This document shows, in pieces, positions 5,112 through 12,910 of a stretch of DNA of 15,704 nucleotides. This DNA comes from JAZGEG01 sp964346665 (GTDB lineage: Archaea; Aenigmatarchaeota; Aenigmatarchaeia; QMZP01; QMZT01). The translations under genes and the position numbers were made by a program. Location of the stretch: positions 1-15,704 of the forward strand of contig CAYFVC010000051.1 in the NCBI GenBank assembly GCA_964346665.1, given 5' to 3'. The notes under the pieces are model-generated. The model saw only the letters and a list, made by a program, of their open reading frames with translations. It had not been told where the DNA came from and did no database searches. Every line of letters begins with the position of its first letter. Position 1 is the first letter of the stretch.

Positions 5112-5927
5112 ATGGTAAAGAAGAAGGAAAAGCACGAGGAAACGAGGAAAGAAATCGAGAAGGAAGAGGATATGGAGGAAACTGTAGAGAAGCCTGAAAA
5201 GGAAATTAAAGAGGAAAGGGTAGAAGAGAAACCAAAGGAAAAGAAGATCAAAAAGGGGTTTGTGAAAAAAGCAGAAGAGGGATTGGCAGAATGGGTTCCC
5301 AAAACAGAGCTCGGAAAAGAGGTTGTTAAAGGGAAGTACAAGTCTTTGAATGATTTGCTCGGGGAAGGGGGGATAATACTTGAACCCGAGATTGTTGACT
5401 ACCTCGTCCCTAACCTGAAGGAAGAGTTGATTTACGTAGGCGGAACGCCTGGAAAGGGAGGGGGGATACGAAGAACGCCCACAAGGATGACAGCAAGGAT
5501 GCACAAATCCGGAAGGAGGTTTAAGCTCACTGCTGTAATGGTCGTGGGGAACGAGGATGGTGTTGTTGGCATAGGAAAGGCTACATCGAATGAACACAGG
5601 GTAGCGATAGAAAAAGCGACAGACCAGGCGAAATTGAACGTTATCAACGTCAGGAGGGGCTGCGGATCTTGGGAGTGTAATTGCGGGGGTTCGCATTCCA
5701 TCCCATTCAGAACAGAAGGGAAGGTTGGTTCTGTTAAGGTAAGGCTTTCCCCGACACCGACCGGGGTGGGGATCGTGGCGGATGATGAAACGAAGAAGAT
5801 CCTCAGGCTTGCGGGGATAAAGGATGTGTGGACCAAGACATTCGGTTTGACCTCGACCAGGATTAATCTCGCTTTCGCTATTTTCGAGGCTCTGAAAAAC
5901 CTGAGTACGACGAAAGGTGGTATCTGA
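5112..5927 (+). CDS. rps5: Small-subunit ribosomal protein uS5 with charged N-terminal extension
   Basis: 271 residues. From about residue 50 onward this is archaeal uS5: AEWVPKTELGKEVVKG, the RMTARMHKSGRRFKLTAVMVVGN RNA-binding core, GIGKATSNEHRVAIEKA, and RRGCGSWECNCGGSHSIPF. The first 45-50 residues are almost only Lys, Glu and Arg and lack similarity to the usual start, making the protein some 50 residues longer than common archaeal versions. ATG 5112 is the likely start: a GGCGAG Shine-Dalgarno-like stretch is just upstream and TATAAATAA-type sequences lie at 5063-5090. The stop overlaps the uL30 ATG (TGATG), so translation is coupled. Confidence 0.95.
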   Translation: MVKKKEKHEETRKEIEKEEDMEETVEKPEKEIKEERVEEKPKEKKIKKGFVKKAEEGLAEWVPKTELGKEVVKGKYKSLNDLLGEGGIILEPEIVDYLVPNLKEELIYVGGTPGKGGGIRRTPTRMTARMHKSGRRFKLTAVMVVGNEDGVVGIGKATSNEHRVAIEKATDQAKLNVINVRRGCGSWECNCGGSHSIPFRTEGKVGSVKVRLSPTPTGVGIVADDETKKILRLAGIKDVWTKTFGLTSTRINLAFAIFEALKNLSTTKGGI

Positions 5928-6355
5928 TGTATGCGGTTGTGAGGGTTAGAGGGGGAGTGAACGTACGAAAGGAGTTAAAGGATACTTTACGAATGTTAAG
6001 GCTCACGAGGATAAATCATTGTGTTCTCTTTAGGAAAGATCCGAAAATCGAGGGGATGATAAAGAAGGTGAAGGATTTCGTGACGTGGGGTGAGATCAGC
6101 GATAAAGTTCTCGAAAAATTGGTTTCCCAAAGGGGAAGGATGTTAGGTGATAGGAAGCTGGATGTAAAGGAAGTGAAAGGCATTCTTTCTAAATTGAAGA
6201 AGGTTAAGAATTTGAAGGAGATAGAAGGGTTCAAACCTGTTTTCCGGATGAGCCCTCCGAGAAAGGGATACGAGGGAACGAAGCAACCATTCCCTAGGGG
6301 TGCGTTAGGTTACAGGGGAGAGGAGATAAACAAACTCCTTGAAAGGATGATGTGA
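5927..6355 (+). CDS. rpl30: Large-subunit ribosomal protein uL30
   Basis: 142 residues. YAVVRVRGGVNVRKELKDTLRMLRLTRINHCVL is the conserved uL30 fold that binds 23S rRNA. The C-terminal part (FRMSPPRKGYEGTKQPFPRGALGYRG) is the archaeal/eukaryotic-type extension. The start overlaps the uS5 stop by 1 nt; the stop is followed after 4 nt by uL15. It keeps its standard place between uS5 and uL15 in the archaeal spc-type operon. Confidence 0.94.
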   Translation: MYAVVRVRGGVNVRKELKDTLRMLRLTRINHCVLFRKDPKIEGMIKKVKDFVTWGEISDKVLEKLVSQRGRMLGDRKLDVKEVKGILSKLKKVKNLKEIEGFKPVFRMSPPRKGYEGTKQPFPRGALGYRGEEINKLLERMM

Positions 6356-6359
6356 TTTT

Positions 6360-6755
6360 ATGGTAAAGAAAATGAAGAAGACCGAGAAACTTAGGGGAAC
6401 GCGAACTATCGGAAGAGGAACCATGAAGAAATGGAGAGGTAAAGGACACAGGGGAGGAAAAGGGTATTCAGGTTCGAAAAAGCACAGGAAATCCTGGATA
6501 CTTAGATTCGAAAGACAACATTTGGGGAAGAAAGGTTTCATCCCAAAAACCTCGAAATCCGTCAAGGCGATAAACTTAAGGGATCTGGAGAAAATCGCGG
6601 GGGGGGAGAAGGAGATAGTTCTTAACGAACACGGGTTTGACAAGGTTCTCGGTTCAGGAAAAATAACGAAAAAACTCGTTGTGAAAGCGAGGGCTTTTTC
6701 TAGGATCGCGAAGGAAAAGATAGAGAAGGCGGGCGGGAAGGCCGTGAGCGAATGA
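6360..6755 (+). CDS. rpl15: Large-subunit ribosomal protein uL15
   Basis: 131 residues. The basic N-terminal RGTRTIGRGTMKKWRGKGHRGGKGYSGSKKHR segment and the FIPK...NLRDL...KVLGSGKITKKLVVKARAFSRIAKEKIEKAGG region are diagnostic of archaeal uL15. The GTGAT upstream of ATG 6360 overlaps the uL30 stop. The stop overlaps the next ATG as ATGA. Confidence 0.95.
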   Translation: MVKKMKKTEKLRGTRTIGRGTMKKWRGKGHRGGKGYSGSKKHRKSWILRFERQHLGKKGFIPKTSKSVKAINLRDLEKIAGGEKEIVLNEHGFDKVLGSGKITKKLVVKARAFSRIAKEKIEKAGGKAVSE

Positions 6756-6889
6756 AAACAGTTAAGAAGTGCCCTGTCTGCGGTTCGAAAAGCGTGACTT
6801 TATGGTTAGGGGCGAAACTCGGGATCCAGTATTTATGCAAGAAATGCGGCTACCACGGACCTCTTGTTGTGGAGGAGGAATCTGAGTAA
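6752..6889 (+). CDS. Small zinc-ribbon protein, translationally coupled to uL15
   Basis: A 45-residue gene starting inside the uL15 stop (ATGA overlap). It has two zinc knuckles, CPVCG near residue 7 and CKKCGYHG near residue 29, forming a single treble-cleft-free ribbon of CPxCG type. Position within the ribosomal operon, ahead of secY, suggests a ribosome- or transcription-associated role, but I cannot name it. Its GC content and codon use match the operon, and both Cys pairs are intact, so I regard it as real in spite of its size. Confidence 0.8.
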   Translation: MKTVKKCPVCGSKSVTLWLGAKLGIQYLCKKCGYHGPLVVEEESE

Positions 6890-6911
6890 GGAAAACTTAT
6901 TTTAACAATGC

Positions 6912-6920
6912 TTATAAATA
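6912..6920 (+). promoter_or_regulatory. TATA box of secY
   Basis: TTATAAATA is centred about 26 bp upstream of ATG 6942. No clear Shine-Dalgarno precedes that ATG, so a leaderless secY transcript separate from the ribosomal operon is likely. Confidence 0.55.
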
Positions 6921-6941
6921 TATTTATCAAAGGGTTTTTCT

Positions 6942-8483
6942 ATGGGCTTGGAGGATTCTTATATCGGGATTTTGAAAAGGCTTCCGGGGGTAGCGGAGCC
7001 GATCAGGAGGCAGACATTCAAGGACAAGCTGAAATGGACAGGGCTGATTTTGATCATTTATTACGTGATGACACAGGTCACGATTTACGGTATTTCCAAG
7101 ACCAATTACGAGTATTTTCGATATCTCGAAATTCTGCTCGGGTCAACCTTCGGCTCGTTGATGACGTTGGGTATCGGGCCTATCGTTACCGCTTCAATTA
7201 TACTTCAGTTGATGGTGGGATCGAAGATCATTCCTTGGGATCTCTCGAGTGACAAGGGAAGGGTTTTGTTTCAGGGGACGCAGAAGTTGCTAGCGATAAT
7301 CTTTTGTCTTCTTGAGGGATACGTATACGTCGCGTTTGGAGCGGTGGTGGCGAACCCAGGGTTCTTCCACGTCGTTGTCTTTCAGCTCGCCCTTGGAGGA
7401 TGGATCATAATATTCATGGACGAGCTCATCTCGAAATGGGGATTCGGATCGGGCGTGGGTTTGTTCATAGTAGCTGGGGTGGCTAAAACGATCGTTGTGC
7501 GGGCTTTTAACCCCTTGACAGCGGACGGGACTGTATCAACCGGTATACAGAACCCTCCTTCTGGTGTTATCCCGAATGCAGGGGTTCTGTTAGGAACAGG
7601 AGATCCGCTGAGCGCAACACTGGTTACGCTCCCTATAATAGCGACAATCATAGTGTTCTTCCTCGTGGTTTACTCGCAAGCCATAAGGGTTGAGATCCCA
7701 CTCGCGTTTTCCACAGTCAGGGGGTTCGGAAGGCGTTGGCCTCTGAAATTCCTGTACACCTCGAACATACCCGTTATCCTCATTGCGGCGTTGCTCGCGA
7801 ACATCCAGGTATTCTCAAGAATACTCGCCCAGAGGGGAGGGAATGAATGGCTCGGGGTTTTCGATGCAGACGGGAATCCGATAGGTGGGTTAATATATTT
7901 CCTAATCCCTCCAAGAACTACCGCGATAGCGGGGATAATGATTTCGATAGGGTTGTTCGCCCTGATGGGAGCCCTGTTCGTTTACTTCACGAAAAGGTCA
8001 GGAGGTTTGAAAGTCGTTCTGCTTTCCGGGATTCTGGGAGCGATTGCCTGGTATTTAGGGGTTACGTCCCTAGGGTTGACGGCGTTGGCAACGATAGGCC
8101 TGACAGATGTTGCGAGATTGGTCACGTACTCGCTCTTCATGGTAGGAGGGGCGATAATGTTCTCCGTGTTCTGGGTCAACACGGCCGGGATGGATGCCGG
8201 TAGCGTTGCTTCCCAGATAGAATCCACGGGTATGCAGATACCTGGATTCAGGAGGGATATAAGGATAATTGAAAGGGTATTGAATCGCTATATACCAGCG
8301 TTAGCGATACTTGGTGGAGCTGCTGTGGGGTTCCTCGCGGCGTTCGCGGACTTCACCGGAGCGCTGGGAACGGGGACTGGTATATTGCTGGCGGTGATGA
8401 TCACCTACCAGCTTTATGAGGAAATAGCGATGCAGCACATGGAGGACATGCATCCGGCCGTTAGGAGATTCTTCAGCAGGTGA
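6942..8483 (+). CDS. secY: Preprotein translocase subunit SecY
   Basis: 513 residues with about ten hydrophobic membrane segments. The N-terminus (LKRLPGVAEPIRRQTFKDKLKWTGLILIIYYVMTQVTIYGI) and the plug region near GSTFGSLMTLGIGPIVTASIILQLMVG are typical archaeal SecY. The cytoplasmic loop QAIRVEIPLAFSTVRGFGRRWPLKFLYTSNIPVIL carries the conserved basic ribosome-binding residues. SecY is the protein-conducting channel in the cytoplasmic membrane, with SecE and Sec61beta. It is somewhat longer than the usual 430-490 residues owing to enlarged external loops, e.g. the Pro/Gly/Thr-rich loop near residues 188-218. No adk follows, unlike in many archaea. Confidence 0.96.
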   Translation: MGLEDSYIGILKRLPGVAEPIRRQTFKDKLKWTGLILIIYYVMTQVTIYGISKTNYEYFRYLEILLGSTFGSLMTLGIGPIVTASIILQLMVGSKIIPWDLSSDKGRVLFQGTQKLLAIIFCLLEGYVYVAFGAVVANPGFFHVVVFQLALGGWIIIFMDELISKWGFGSGVGLFIVAGVAKTIVVRAFNPLTADGTVSTGIQNPPSGVIPNAGVLLGTGDPLSATLVTLPIIATIIVFFLVVYSQAIRVEIPLAFSTVRGFGRRWPLKFLYTSNIPVILIAALLANIQVFSRILAQRGGNEWLGVFDADGNPIGGLIYFLIPPRTTAIAGIMISIGLFALMGALFVYFTKRSGGLKVVLLSGILGAIAWYLGVTSLGLTALATIGLTDVARLVTYSLFMVGGAIMFSVFWVNTAGMDAGSVASQIESTGMQIPGFRRDIRIIERVLNRYIPALAILGGAAVGFLAAFADFTGALGTGTGILLAVMITYQLYEEIAMQHMEDMHPAVRRFFSR

Positions 8484-8492
8484 TGAAAATCA

Positions 8493-10403
8493 TCAGAAGC
8501 CTTCGAGCTCCTCGGTCTCCTCTTCGTATTCTGAAATCTGGGGTTTCTTGAATTTGAAAAACCAAACAACGACAAGGACTACGATTATCACCACCACCAC
8601 TATAATCACCCATGTCAGGTCCATGGGTTGTGGTTGAACCCCTCCCAATTCAATGGTTTCGATTTTAGCCTTCGCCTTCTCGTAATACTCATTCGCCAGC
8701 TTGTAGTTCCCCAGGGAGAAGGCATCCTGGGCGTATGTTATATCAGAGCTGATCTCTTCAAGCACGTCTTCACTCGGGTTCAATTCGTAAAGCCTCTCGC
8801 CAAGGGAATCCAGATCGCTCGTCACGTCTTCAAAACAGTTCAGGTCAACGAAAACGAAAGCTGAATCCCCTCCGCCCCTGATTGTTATCAGGCCCTGGTA
8901 TTTCCCAGCGTTTGCCGGCGTGATTTTCATGTCAAGGTATTCCGATTCTCCTGAAGGGATTGAAAGGTCGTAAACTTCTATGTCAACGTATCCGTAGCTG
9001 TCCAGGCTTTCCAAGCTCTGGTCGCCCGTGAACGTGTCCTCAACCAAATACACGAAATCCGAGATAGCGGAATCCCCGTTGTTCAATATCAAAATCTGGT
9101 TGTAGATTTCTTCGCCAGCAACACATTCCTGCGACCACACGAGATAATCCTTGTCTATTTCCAGTATTTTCGCTTCAGGGCATTCTAATTTTTCCTCCCC
9201 TGTAACCACTGTTATGGATACCGGTATGTCCAGCTCCAGGCCTTCAGGCGTTTCGATCGTTATCCCCCCTTCAATATCGGATTCCACGCTTGTTATGGTT
9301 ATACTAATCGTTGCTGTTTCCTGAGGACTCAAGTAGGTGTCGTCTATAGTTACGTATTGGTTTTTCATGTCCCCTGTTGTGGAGAAAGAAATGTTGGTTG
9401 CATTCGATCTCAGGTTCTTCAGCAGTATGGACTTCGAGAAGGAATCTGATTTGTTCACGCTTTCCGAAACTGATTCGGGCGTTACCTCGAAAAATTCAGT
9501 AATGGAGAACTTGACGGATTTGACAAGTGGTTCGCTGGTTTTTATTTCATATTCCCCTTCCGGCCAATCGCTTTTTGATAAAAATTCATAGGAGAATGTT
9601 TGGTCGCCAGCAACATCGATTGAGAGTTCCTTCGCCTCCGTTCCGTCAGGGTAGTGCACGCTTCCTATAACGCTGTCCGAGTTCGTGGTTCCGGTTATCT
9701 TTATCTTTTCCCCTGTCCAGTATTCATTCTTGTTGGTCTGGATCATGAGGAAATCCCCCGAAGGGATTTCTATCCTTTTCAGAGCGCCTCCGTAACCTCC
9801 GCTATCATTCGCTACAAAAGCGAAATAGTAAATTCCAGGGTTGAGGGTTATGCTCCCCTTGTATCTCCCCTCCGTGATGTTGTATACCAAAGCTCTATCG
9901 CTCTGGTAGACACCCAAATCCTCTTTGTAAATGCTGTATTTAAACCAGTCCTTTTTTCCATAGAAGTACATGTAAACCGTGTTGTCAACCCTGTTCACAT
10001 CTGCTGTGGAGATCTTCATGGAGGACACGTTCAAAGGAACGGTTGTGTTCGTGACTTTGCTGGTGGTGACAACGTAGACGTAAAACTCTGTTTCCCCTGT
10101 CAGGAAGAATGGGGAGGGACCGCACGTTGCGTTTCCGTCATCGTTCGAAAAGTAACACAATCCCTTCCCGTCAACTATCGGGAACGAACCCAGACCTATA
10201 CTTCCCGTGTTGTAGACTGACCACGTTATGCGGATCGGTTTCTCGCCAGTCTTAGGATCGACCTTTACAAGAAGGGAGGAATCGACCGATACGACCTCAG
10301 GCAGTATCGTGACGTCAGGATTTTGCGCGCTTACGCGAACAGAATTGACTGAAAAAGTGAGTGATAAGATCAAAAGCAAAACAAACAACCAAACCCTCTT
10401 CAT
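8493..10403 (-). CDS. Secreted, C-terminally membrane-anchored surface protein with Ig-like domains
   Basis: 636 residues. A signal peptide covers about residues 1-27 (KRVWLFVLLLILSLTF core, probable cleavage near VSA). The long external part is rich in beta-prone, Thr/Ser/Asn-rich sequence resembling several CARDB/NEW3-like Ig-fold modules, with many N-glycosylation sequons (NTT, NVS, NKS, NIS). One later module has paired cysteines (KLECPEAK...WSQECVAG). Residues about 540-590 are helical (YAQDAFSLGNYKLANEYYEKAKAKIE), a hairpin-like stalk. A membrane segment (VIIVVVVIIVVLVVVWFF) and a short acidic cytoplasmic tail end it. The stop is 9 bp from the secY stop (convergent). Function is unknown; it could be a cell-envelope, adhesion or receptor protein. 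TATA-like sequences lie in 10425-10444. Confidence 0.8.
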   Translation of the reverse strand: MKRVWLFVLLLILSLTFSVNSVRVSAQNPDVTILPEVVSVDSSLLVKVDPKTGEKPIRITWSVYNTGSIGLGSFPIVDGKGLCYFSNDDGNATCGPSPFFLTGETEFYVYVVTTSKVTNTTVPLNVSSMKISTADVNRVDNTVYMYFYGKKDWFKYSIYKEDLGVYQSDRALVYNITEGRYKGSITLNPGIYYFAFVANDSGGYGGALKRIEIPSGDFLMIQTNKNEYWTGEKIKITGTTNSDSVIGSVHYPDGTEAKELSIDVAGDQTFSYEFLSKSDWPEGEYEIKTSEPLVKSVKFSITEFFEVTPESVSESVNKSDSFSKSILLKNLRSNATNISFSTTGDMKNQYVTIDDTYLSPQETATISITITSVESDIEGGITIETPEGLELDIPVSITVVTGEEKLECPEAKILEIDKDYLVWSQECVAGEEIYNQILILNNGDSAISDFVYLVEDTFTGDQSLESLDSYGYVDIEVYDLSIPSGESEYLDMKITPANAGKYQGLITIRGGGDSAFVFVDLNCFEDVTSDLDSLGERLYELNPSEDVLEEISSDITYAQDAFSLGNYKLANEYYEKAKAKIETIELGGVQPQPMDLTWVIIVVVVIIVVLVVVWFFKFKKPQISEYEEETEELEGF

Positions 10404-10424
10404 AATTATAATTATCGGTTTCGC

Positions 10425-10444
10425 TTAATAAATAATTTAAATAA
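10425..10444. promoter_or_regulatory. Divergent AT-rich promoter region (surface protein / tRNA-binding protein)
   Basis: A 20-bp A/T-only tract, TTAATAAATAATTTAAATAA, lies 22-41 bp upstream of the surface-protein ATG (minus) and 39-58 bp upstream of the tRNA-binding gene (plus). Both orientations contain TATA-like matches, giving a leaderless start for the minus gene and a leadered transcript with a Shine-Dalgarno for the plus gene. Confidence 0.45.
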
Positions 10445-10471
10445 CTCTTTCATTTAATCAATAAAGATCAC

Positions 10472-10477
10472 GGAGGT
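10472..10477 (+). promoter_or_regulatory. Strong Shine-Dalgarno of the tRNA-binding gene
   Basis: GGAGGT is 5 nt from ATG 10483, the best anti-SD match seen in the window. It fixes the start and marks a leadered mRNA among mostly leaderless neighbours. Confidence 0.7.
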
Positions 10478-10482
10478 TTATT

Positions 10483-10806
10483 ATGGCAATCGATATGAAA
10501 GATTTCGAGAAGCTTGAATTGAAAGTTGGGGAAGTGCTTCGAGTGGATGACATGCCCGGGGCGGATAACCTTTACAAACTTGAGGTGGACATCGGAGGGA
10601 AGCAGGTAACTCTCGTTGCGGGGATCAAGAAGAACTATGAAAAAGAAAAATTAGTGGGGAAGAAAATCGTAGTCTTGACGAATTTGCAACCGGCAACGAT
10701 CCGCGGCGTGATTTCGGAAGGGATGTTGCTGGCTGCGGTCAAGGGAGACAACGTGAGGCTTGTGACGATCGATGGTGAAATAGAAATAGGATCTGATGTT
10801 GCGTAA
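10483..10806 (+). CDS. tRNA-binding OB-fold protein (MetRS beta / EMAP-II-like domain)
   Basis: 107 residues consisting only of the tRNA-binding OB-fold found at the C-terminus of methionyl-tRNA synthetase, in Arc1p/EMAP-II and as stand-alone CsaA-type proteins. Diagnostic pieces are LELKVGEVLRVDDMPGADNLYKLEVDIGG, LVAGIKKNYEKEKLVGKKIVVLTNLQPATIRGVISEGMLLAA and a short tail. It probably binds tRNA or helps MetRS as a separate beta subunit, as in archaea whose MetRS lacks this domain. No synthetase is next to it. A T-run in the intergenic stretch (10826-10831) may terminate it ahead of the hydrogenase genes. Confidence 0.85.
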   Translation: MAIDMKDFEKLELKVGEVLRVDDMPGADNLYKLEVDIGGKQVTLVAGIKKNYEKEKLVGKKIVVLTNLQPATIRGVISEGMLLAAVKGDNVRLVTIDGEIEIGSDVA

Positions 10807-10825
10807 AAGCGAAATTCGAATTCGA

Positions 10826-10837
10826 TTTTTTATATAA
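10826..10837 (+). promoter_or_regulatory. TATA-like promoter of the hydrogenase genes, overlapping a T-run
   Basis: TTTTTTATATAA lies 18-29 bp upstream of the hydrogenase large-subunit ATG (10855). No Shine-Dalgarno is present, so the transcript may be leaderless. The T6 part could also end transcription from the tRNA-binding gene. Confidence 0.4.
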
Positions 10838-10854
10838 TCCCGATAATTAATTAT

Positions 10855-12024
10855 ATGCACGATTATCTCATCCCGTTTGGACCGCAACATCCCGCCCTTA
10901 TTGAGCCCGTTCACATAAAGCTGAGGGTGGATGGGGAGACAATCGTTGGGTCGGAACTTGTTCTCGGATACAACCACAAGGGAATCGAGAAATCATTCGA
11001 AAACCGCTGGTGGGCGAAAGGGGTGTATCTTTCCGAGAGGGTCTGCGGTATATGCGGCCACTACCACACTTCTTGTTATTGCCAGGGGATCGAAAGTTTA
11101 ATGGACCTCGAAATCCCTGACAGGGCGAAATACATAAGGATTATAATAGGGGAAATAGAAAGACTACATTCGCATATGCTCGCCTTGGGCGTGGTTGCGT
11201 GGGAGATAGGTTTGGATACTTTGTTTCATTACATCTTCAGGGATAGGGAACTTGTGATGGATCTGCAGGAATTACTCTCAGGGAACAGGGTTCACTTCGT
11301 GATGAATGTTATAGGTGGAGCGAGGAGGGATGTTAACCTCGAGCAGATAAAAGGGATTGAAAAGAACCTGGAAAATTTGGAAGAGAGGATTCGTTATTAC
11401 ATGAGTATTTTCAAGAATGATGCCTCCGTGAGGAACCGAATAAAGCACGTGGGCTACCTTTCTAAACAGAAGGCGAAAGAACTGAACCCAGTCGGACCTA
11501 ATATTCGCGCGTCCGGGATAGATTATGATGTGAGGGAAACGGATTATTTACCGTACAGCAATTTGAAGTTCAAGGTTGTAACAGGAGAAGGAGGGGACGT
11601 GCTCGAACGTTGTTTGGTTAGGTGGAGGGAATGTTCGGAATCTATCAGGATGATACATGAAGCGATCCTGACCCTTCCTAAGGGGGAGATCGCTCTGAAA
11701 GTTCCGCCAGTAATAAATATAAAGGAAGGGAAAGAAACCATGTCGAGGGTGGAAGCTCCAAGAGGTGAGCTGATATACTACCTGAAGTCAGGAGGTTCCA
11801 AGCCTTACAGGGTTAAGATTCGAACCCCAACTTATCAGACCTTCCACATCCTGGATGAGATAATCAGGGGTTACGGGATACCGGATGTTCCGGCAATACT
11901 CGCTTCCATTGACCCGTGTTTTTCCTGTACCGACAGGATGACGATAGTGGATGTAAACACGAGGAAGGAAAAGATCGTTACGAAACACGACATACTTCAC
12001 ATGAGAGGAGATCATGGGGATTGA
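10855..12024 (+). CDS. Group 4 membrane-bound [NiFe] hydrogenase, catalytic large subunit
   Basis: 389 residues, NuoD/EchE/HycE family. Both nickel-binding motifs are intact: ERVCGICGHYH near residues 61-71 (Cys64, Cys67) and DPCFSCTDR at about 353-361 (Cys355, Cys358). These four cysteines identify a true hydrogenase, not complex I, whose NuoD lacks them. A 28-residue C-terminal tail beginning M-T-I-V-D follows R361; HycE is cut at the equivalent R|M bond after nickel insertion, which fits the HycI-type protease encoded nearby. It would oxidise reduced ferredoxin and evolve H2, or the reverse, coupled to ion movement. The family normally pairs with a NuoB-like small subunit, which is absent here. 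It overlaps the next gene by 11 bp. Confidence 0.92.
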   Translation: MHDYLIPFGPQHPALIEPVHIKLRVDGETIVGSELVLGYNHKGIEKSFENRWWAKGVYLSERVCGICGHYHTSCYCQGIESLMDLEIPDRAKYIRIIIGEIERLHSHMLALGVVAWEIGLDTLFHYIFRDRELVMDLQELLSGNRVHFVMNVIGGARRDVNLEQIKGIEKNLENLEERIRYYMSIFKNDASVRNRIKHVGYLSKQKAKELNPVGPNIRASGIDYDVRETDYLPYSNLKFKVVTGEGGDVLERCLVRWRECSESIRMIHEAILTLPKGEIALKVPPVINIKEGKETMSRVEAPRGELIYYLKSGGSKPYRVKIRTPTYQTFHILDEIIRGYGIPDVPAILASIDPCFSCTDRMTIVDVNTRKEKIVTKHDILHMRGDHGD

Positions 12025-12901
12025 AATGTTCGAAATCCTTTTCCAGACTCTGGTGTTCCCTGGTTTCATAGCGGCATTCCTGATAGGATTTCTTTACCTA
12101 GGGATTATGAGGAAAATCGCGGCGCACATGCACCACAGGATAGGTCCTCCTATTTGGCAGCCTTTCCTTGATTTCGTAAAACTCCTTTCGAAAGAGAACA
12201 TACAAACGAAGGAAGCCGTGGGTTTTCTTATGACTTTGTGCCCGATCGTTTCTTTCGCCTCCGTTTTGACTGTAATAATCTTCATTCCGATCGGAGGCTT
12301 AGGATTGGTTTCGTTTCCAGGGAGCGTTTTTGTGGTGATATACTTCCTCGTGATGTCCTCCGCGTTCATAGCGCTCGCGGGGTTCGCGACGGGGAACCCG
12401 TTCGGTTCTGTGGGGAGCATAAGGGAGATAACGCAACTAGTATCGTATGAATTCCCGTTCATAGTTTCCTTAATAACTATCGGTTTTCTAACTAACTTCG
12501 AAATCCTTCCTTACTTCTCTCTGCATTTCCCCTTCGCGTTTCTCGCCTTCCTCACGGGTATGCTCGGGAAGCTTTCGCTCCCTCCCTTCCACATACCGGA
12601 AGCGGAACAGGAAATTGTTGCAGGCCCGTTTACGGAGTACAGCGGGCCGAGGCTTGCGATATTCGAGCTTGCTAGGGCAGCGAGCTTCTGGGTTTTGATA
12701 TCCCTGGGGGCGGTGTTCTTCCTCGGGGCGAATAACCTAGCGAATTTCGCGGTTAACTCGCTTGCCTTGTTGGTGGTGTTGATAATATTCAGGGTTGTTT
12801 TCGCTAGGTTAAGGATTTCGAATGCTTTCCGTCTGTATTGGTTCGTAATAGGACCTCTCGCTATAATAGATTTGGTGAGGGCGACCGTGGGATTTTATTA
12901 G
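12014..12901 (+). CDS. Hydrogenase membrane subunit, NuoH/EchB/HycD family
   Basis: 295 residues with about eight membrane helices. Family hallmarks are MHHRIGPPIWQPFLDFVKLLSKE near residues 37-60 (the 'R.GP....QP..D..KLL.KE' motif) and LPPFHIPEAEQEIVAGPFTEYSGPRLAIFELA, whose acidic residues sit at the ion/quinone-like cavity. It anchors the catalytic module to the membrane and takes part in ion coupling. ATG 12014 lies inside the large-subunit gene (11-bp overlap) behind GAGGAG; the ATG at 12026 with GGGGAT upstream is a possible alternative. Confidence 0.92.
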   Translation: MGIEMFEILFQTLVFPGFIAAFLIGFLYLGIMRKIAAHMHHRIGPPIWQPFLDFVKLLSKENIQTKEAVGFLMTLCPIVSFASVLTVIIFIPIGGLGLVSFPGSVFVVIYFLVMSSAFIALAGFATGNPFGSVGSIREITQLVSYEFPFIVSLITIGFLTNFEILPYFSLHFPFAFLAFLTGMLGKLSLPPFHIPEAEQEIVAGPFTEYSGPRLAIFELARAASFWVLISLGAVFFLGANNLANFAVNSLALLVVLIIFRVVFARLRISNAFRLYWFVIGPLAIIDLVRATVGFY

Positions 12902-12910
12902 GTGGGACTT

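Noticed and set aside
5076..5836. Long antisense frames opposite uS5
   Set aside because: They mirror the biased Lys/Glu and Gly codons of uS5 and have no promoter, ribosome-binding site or family match.
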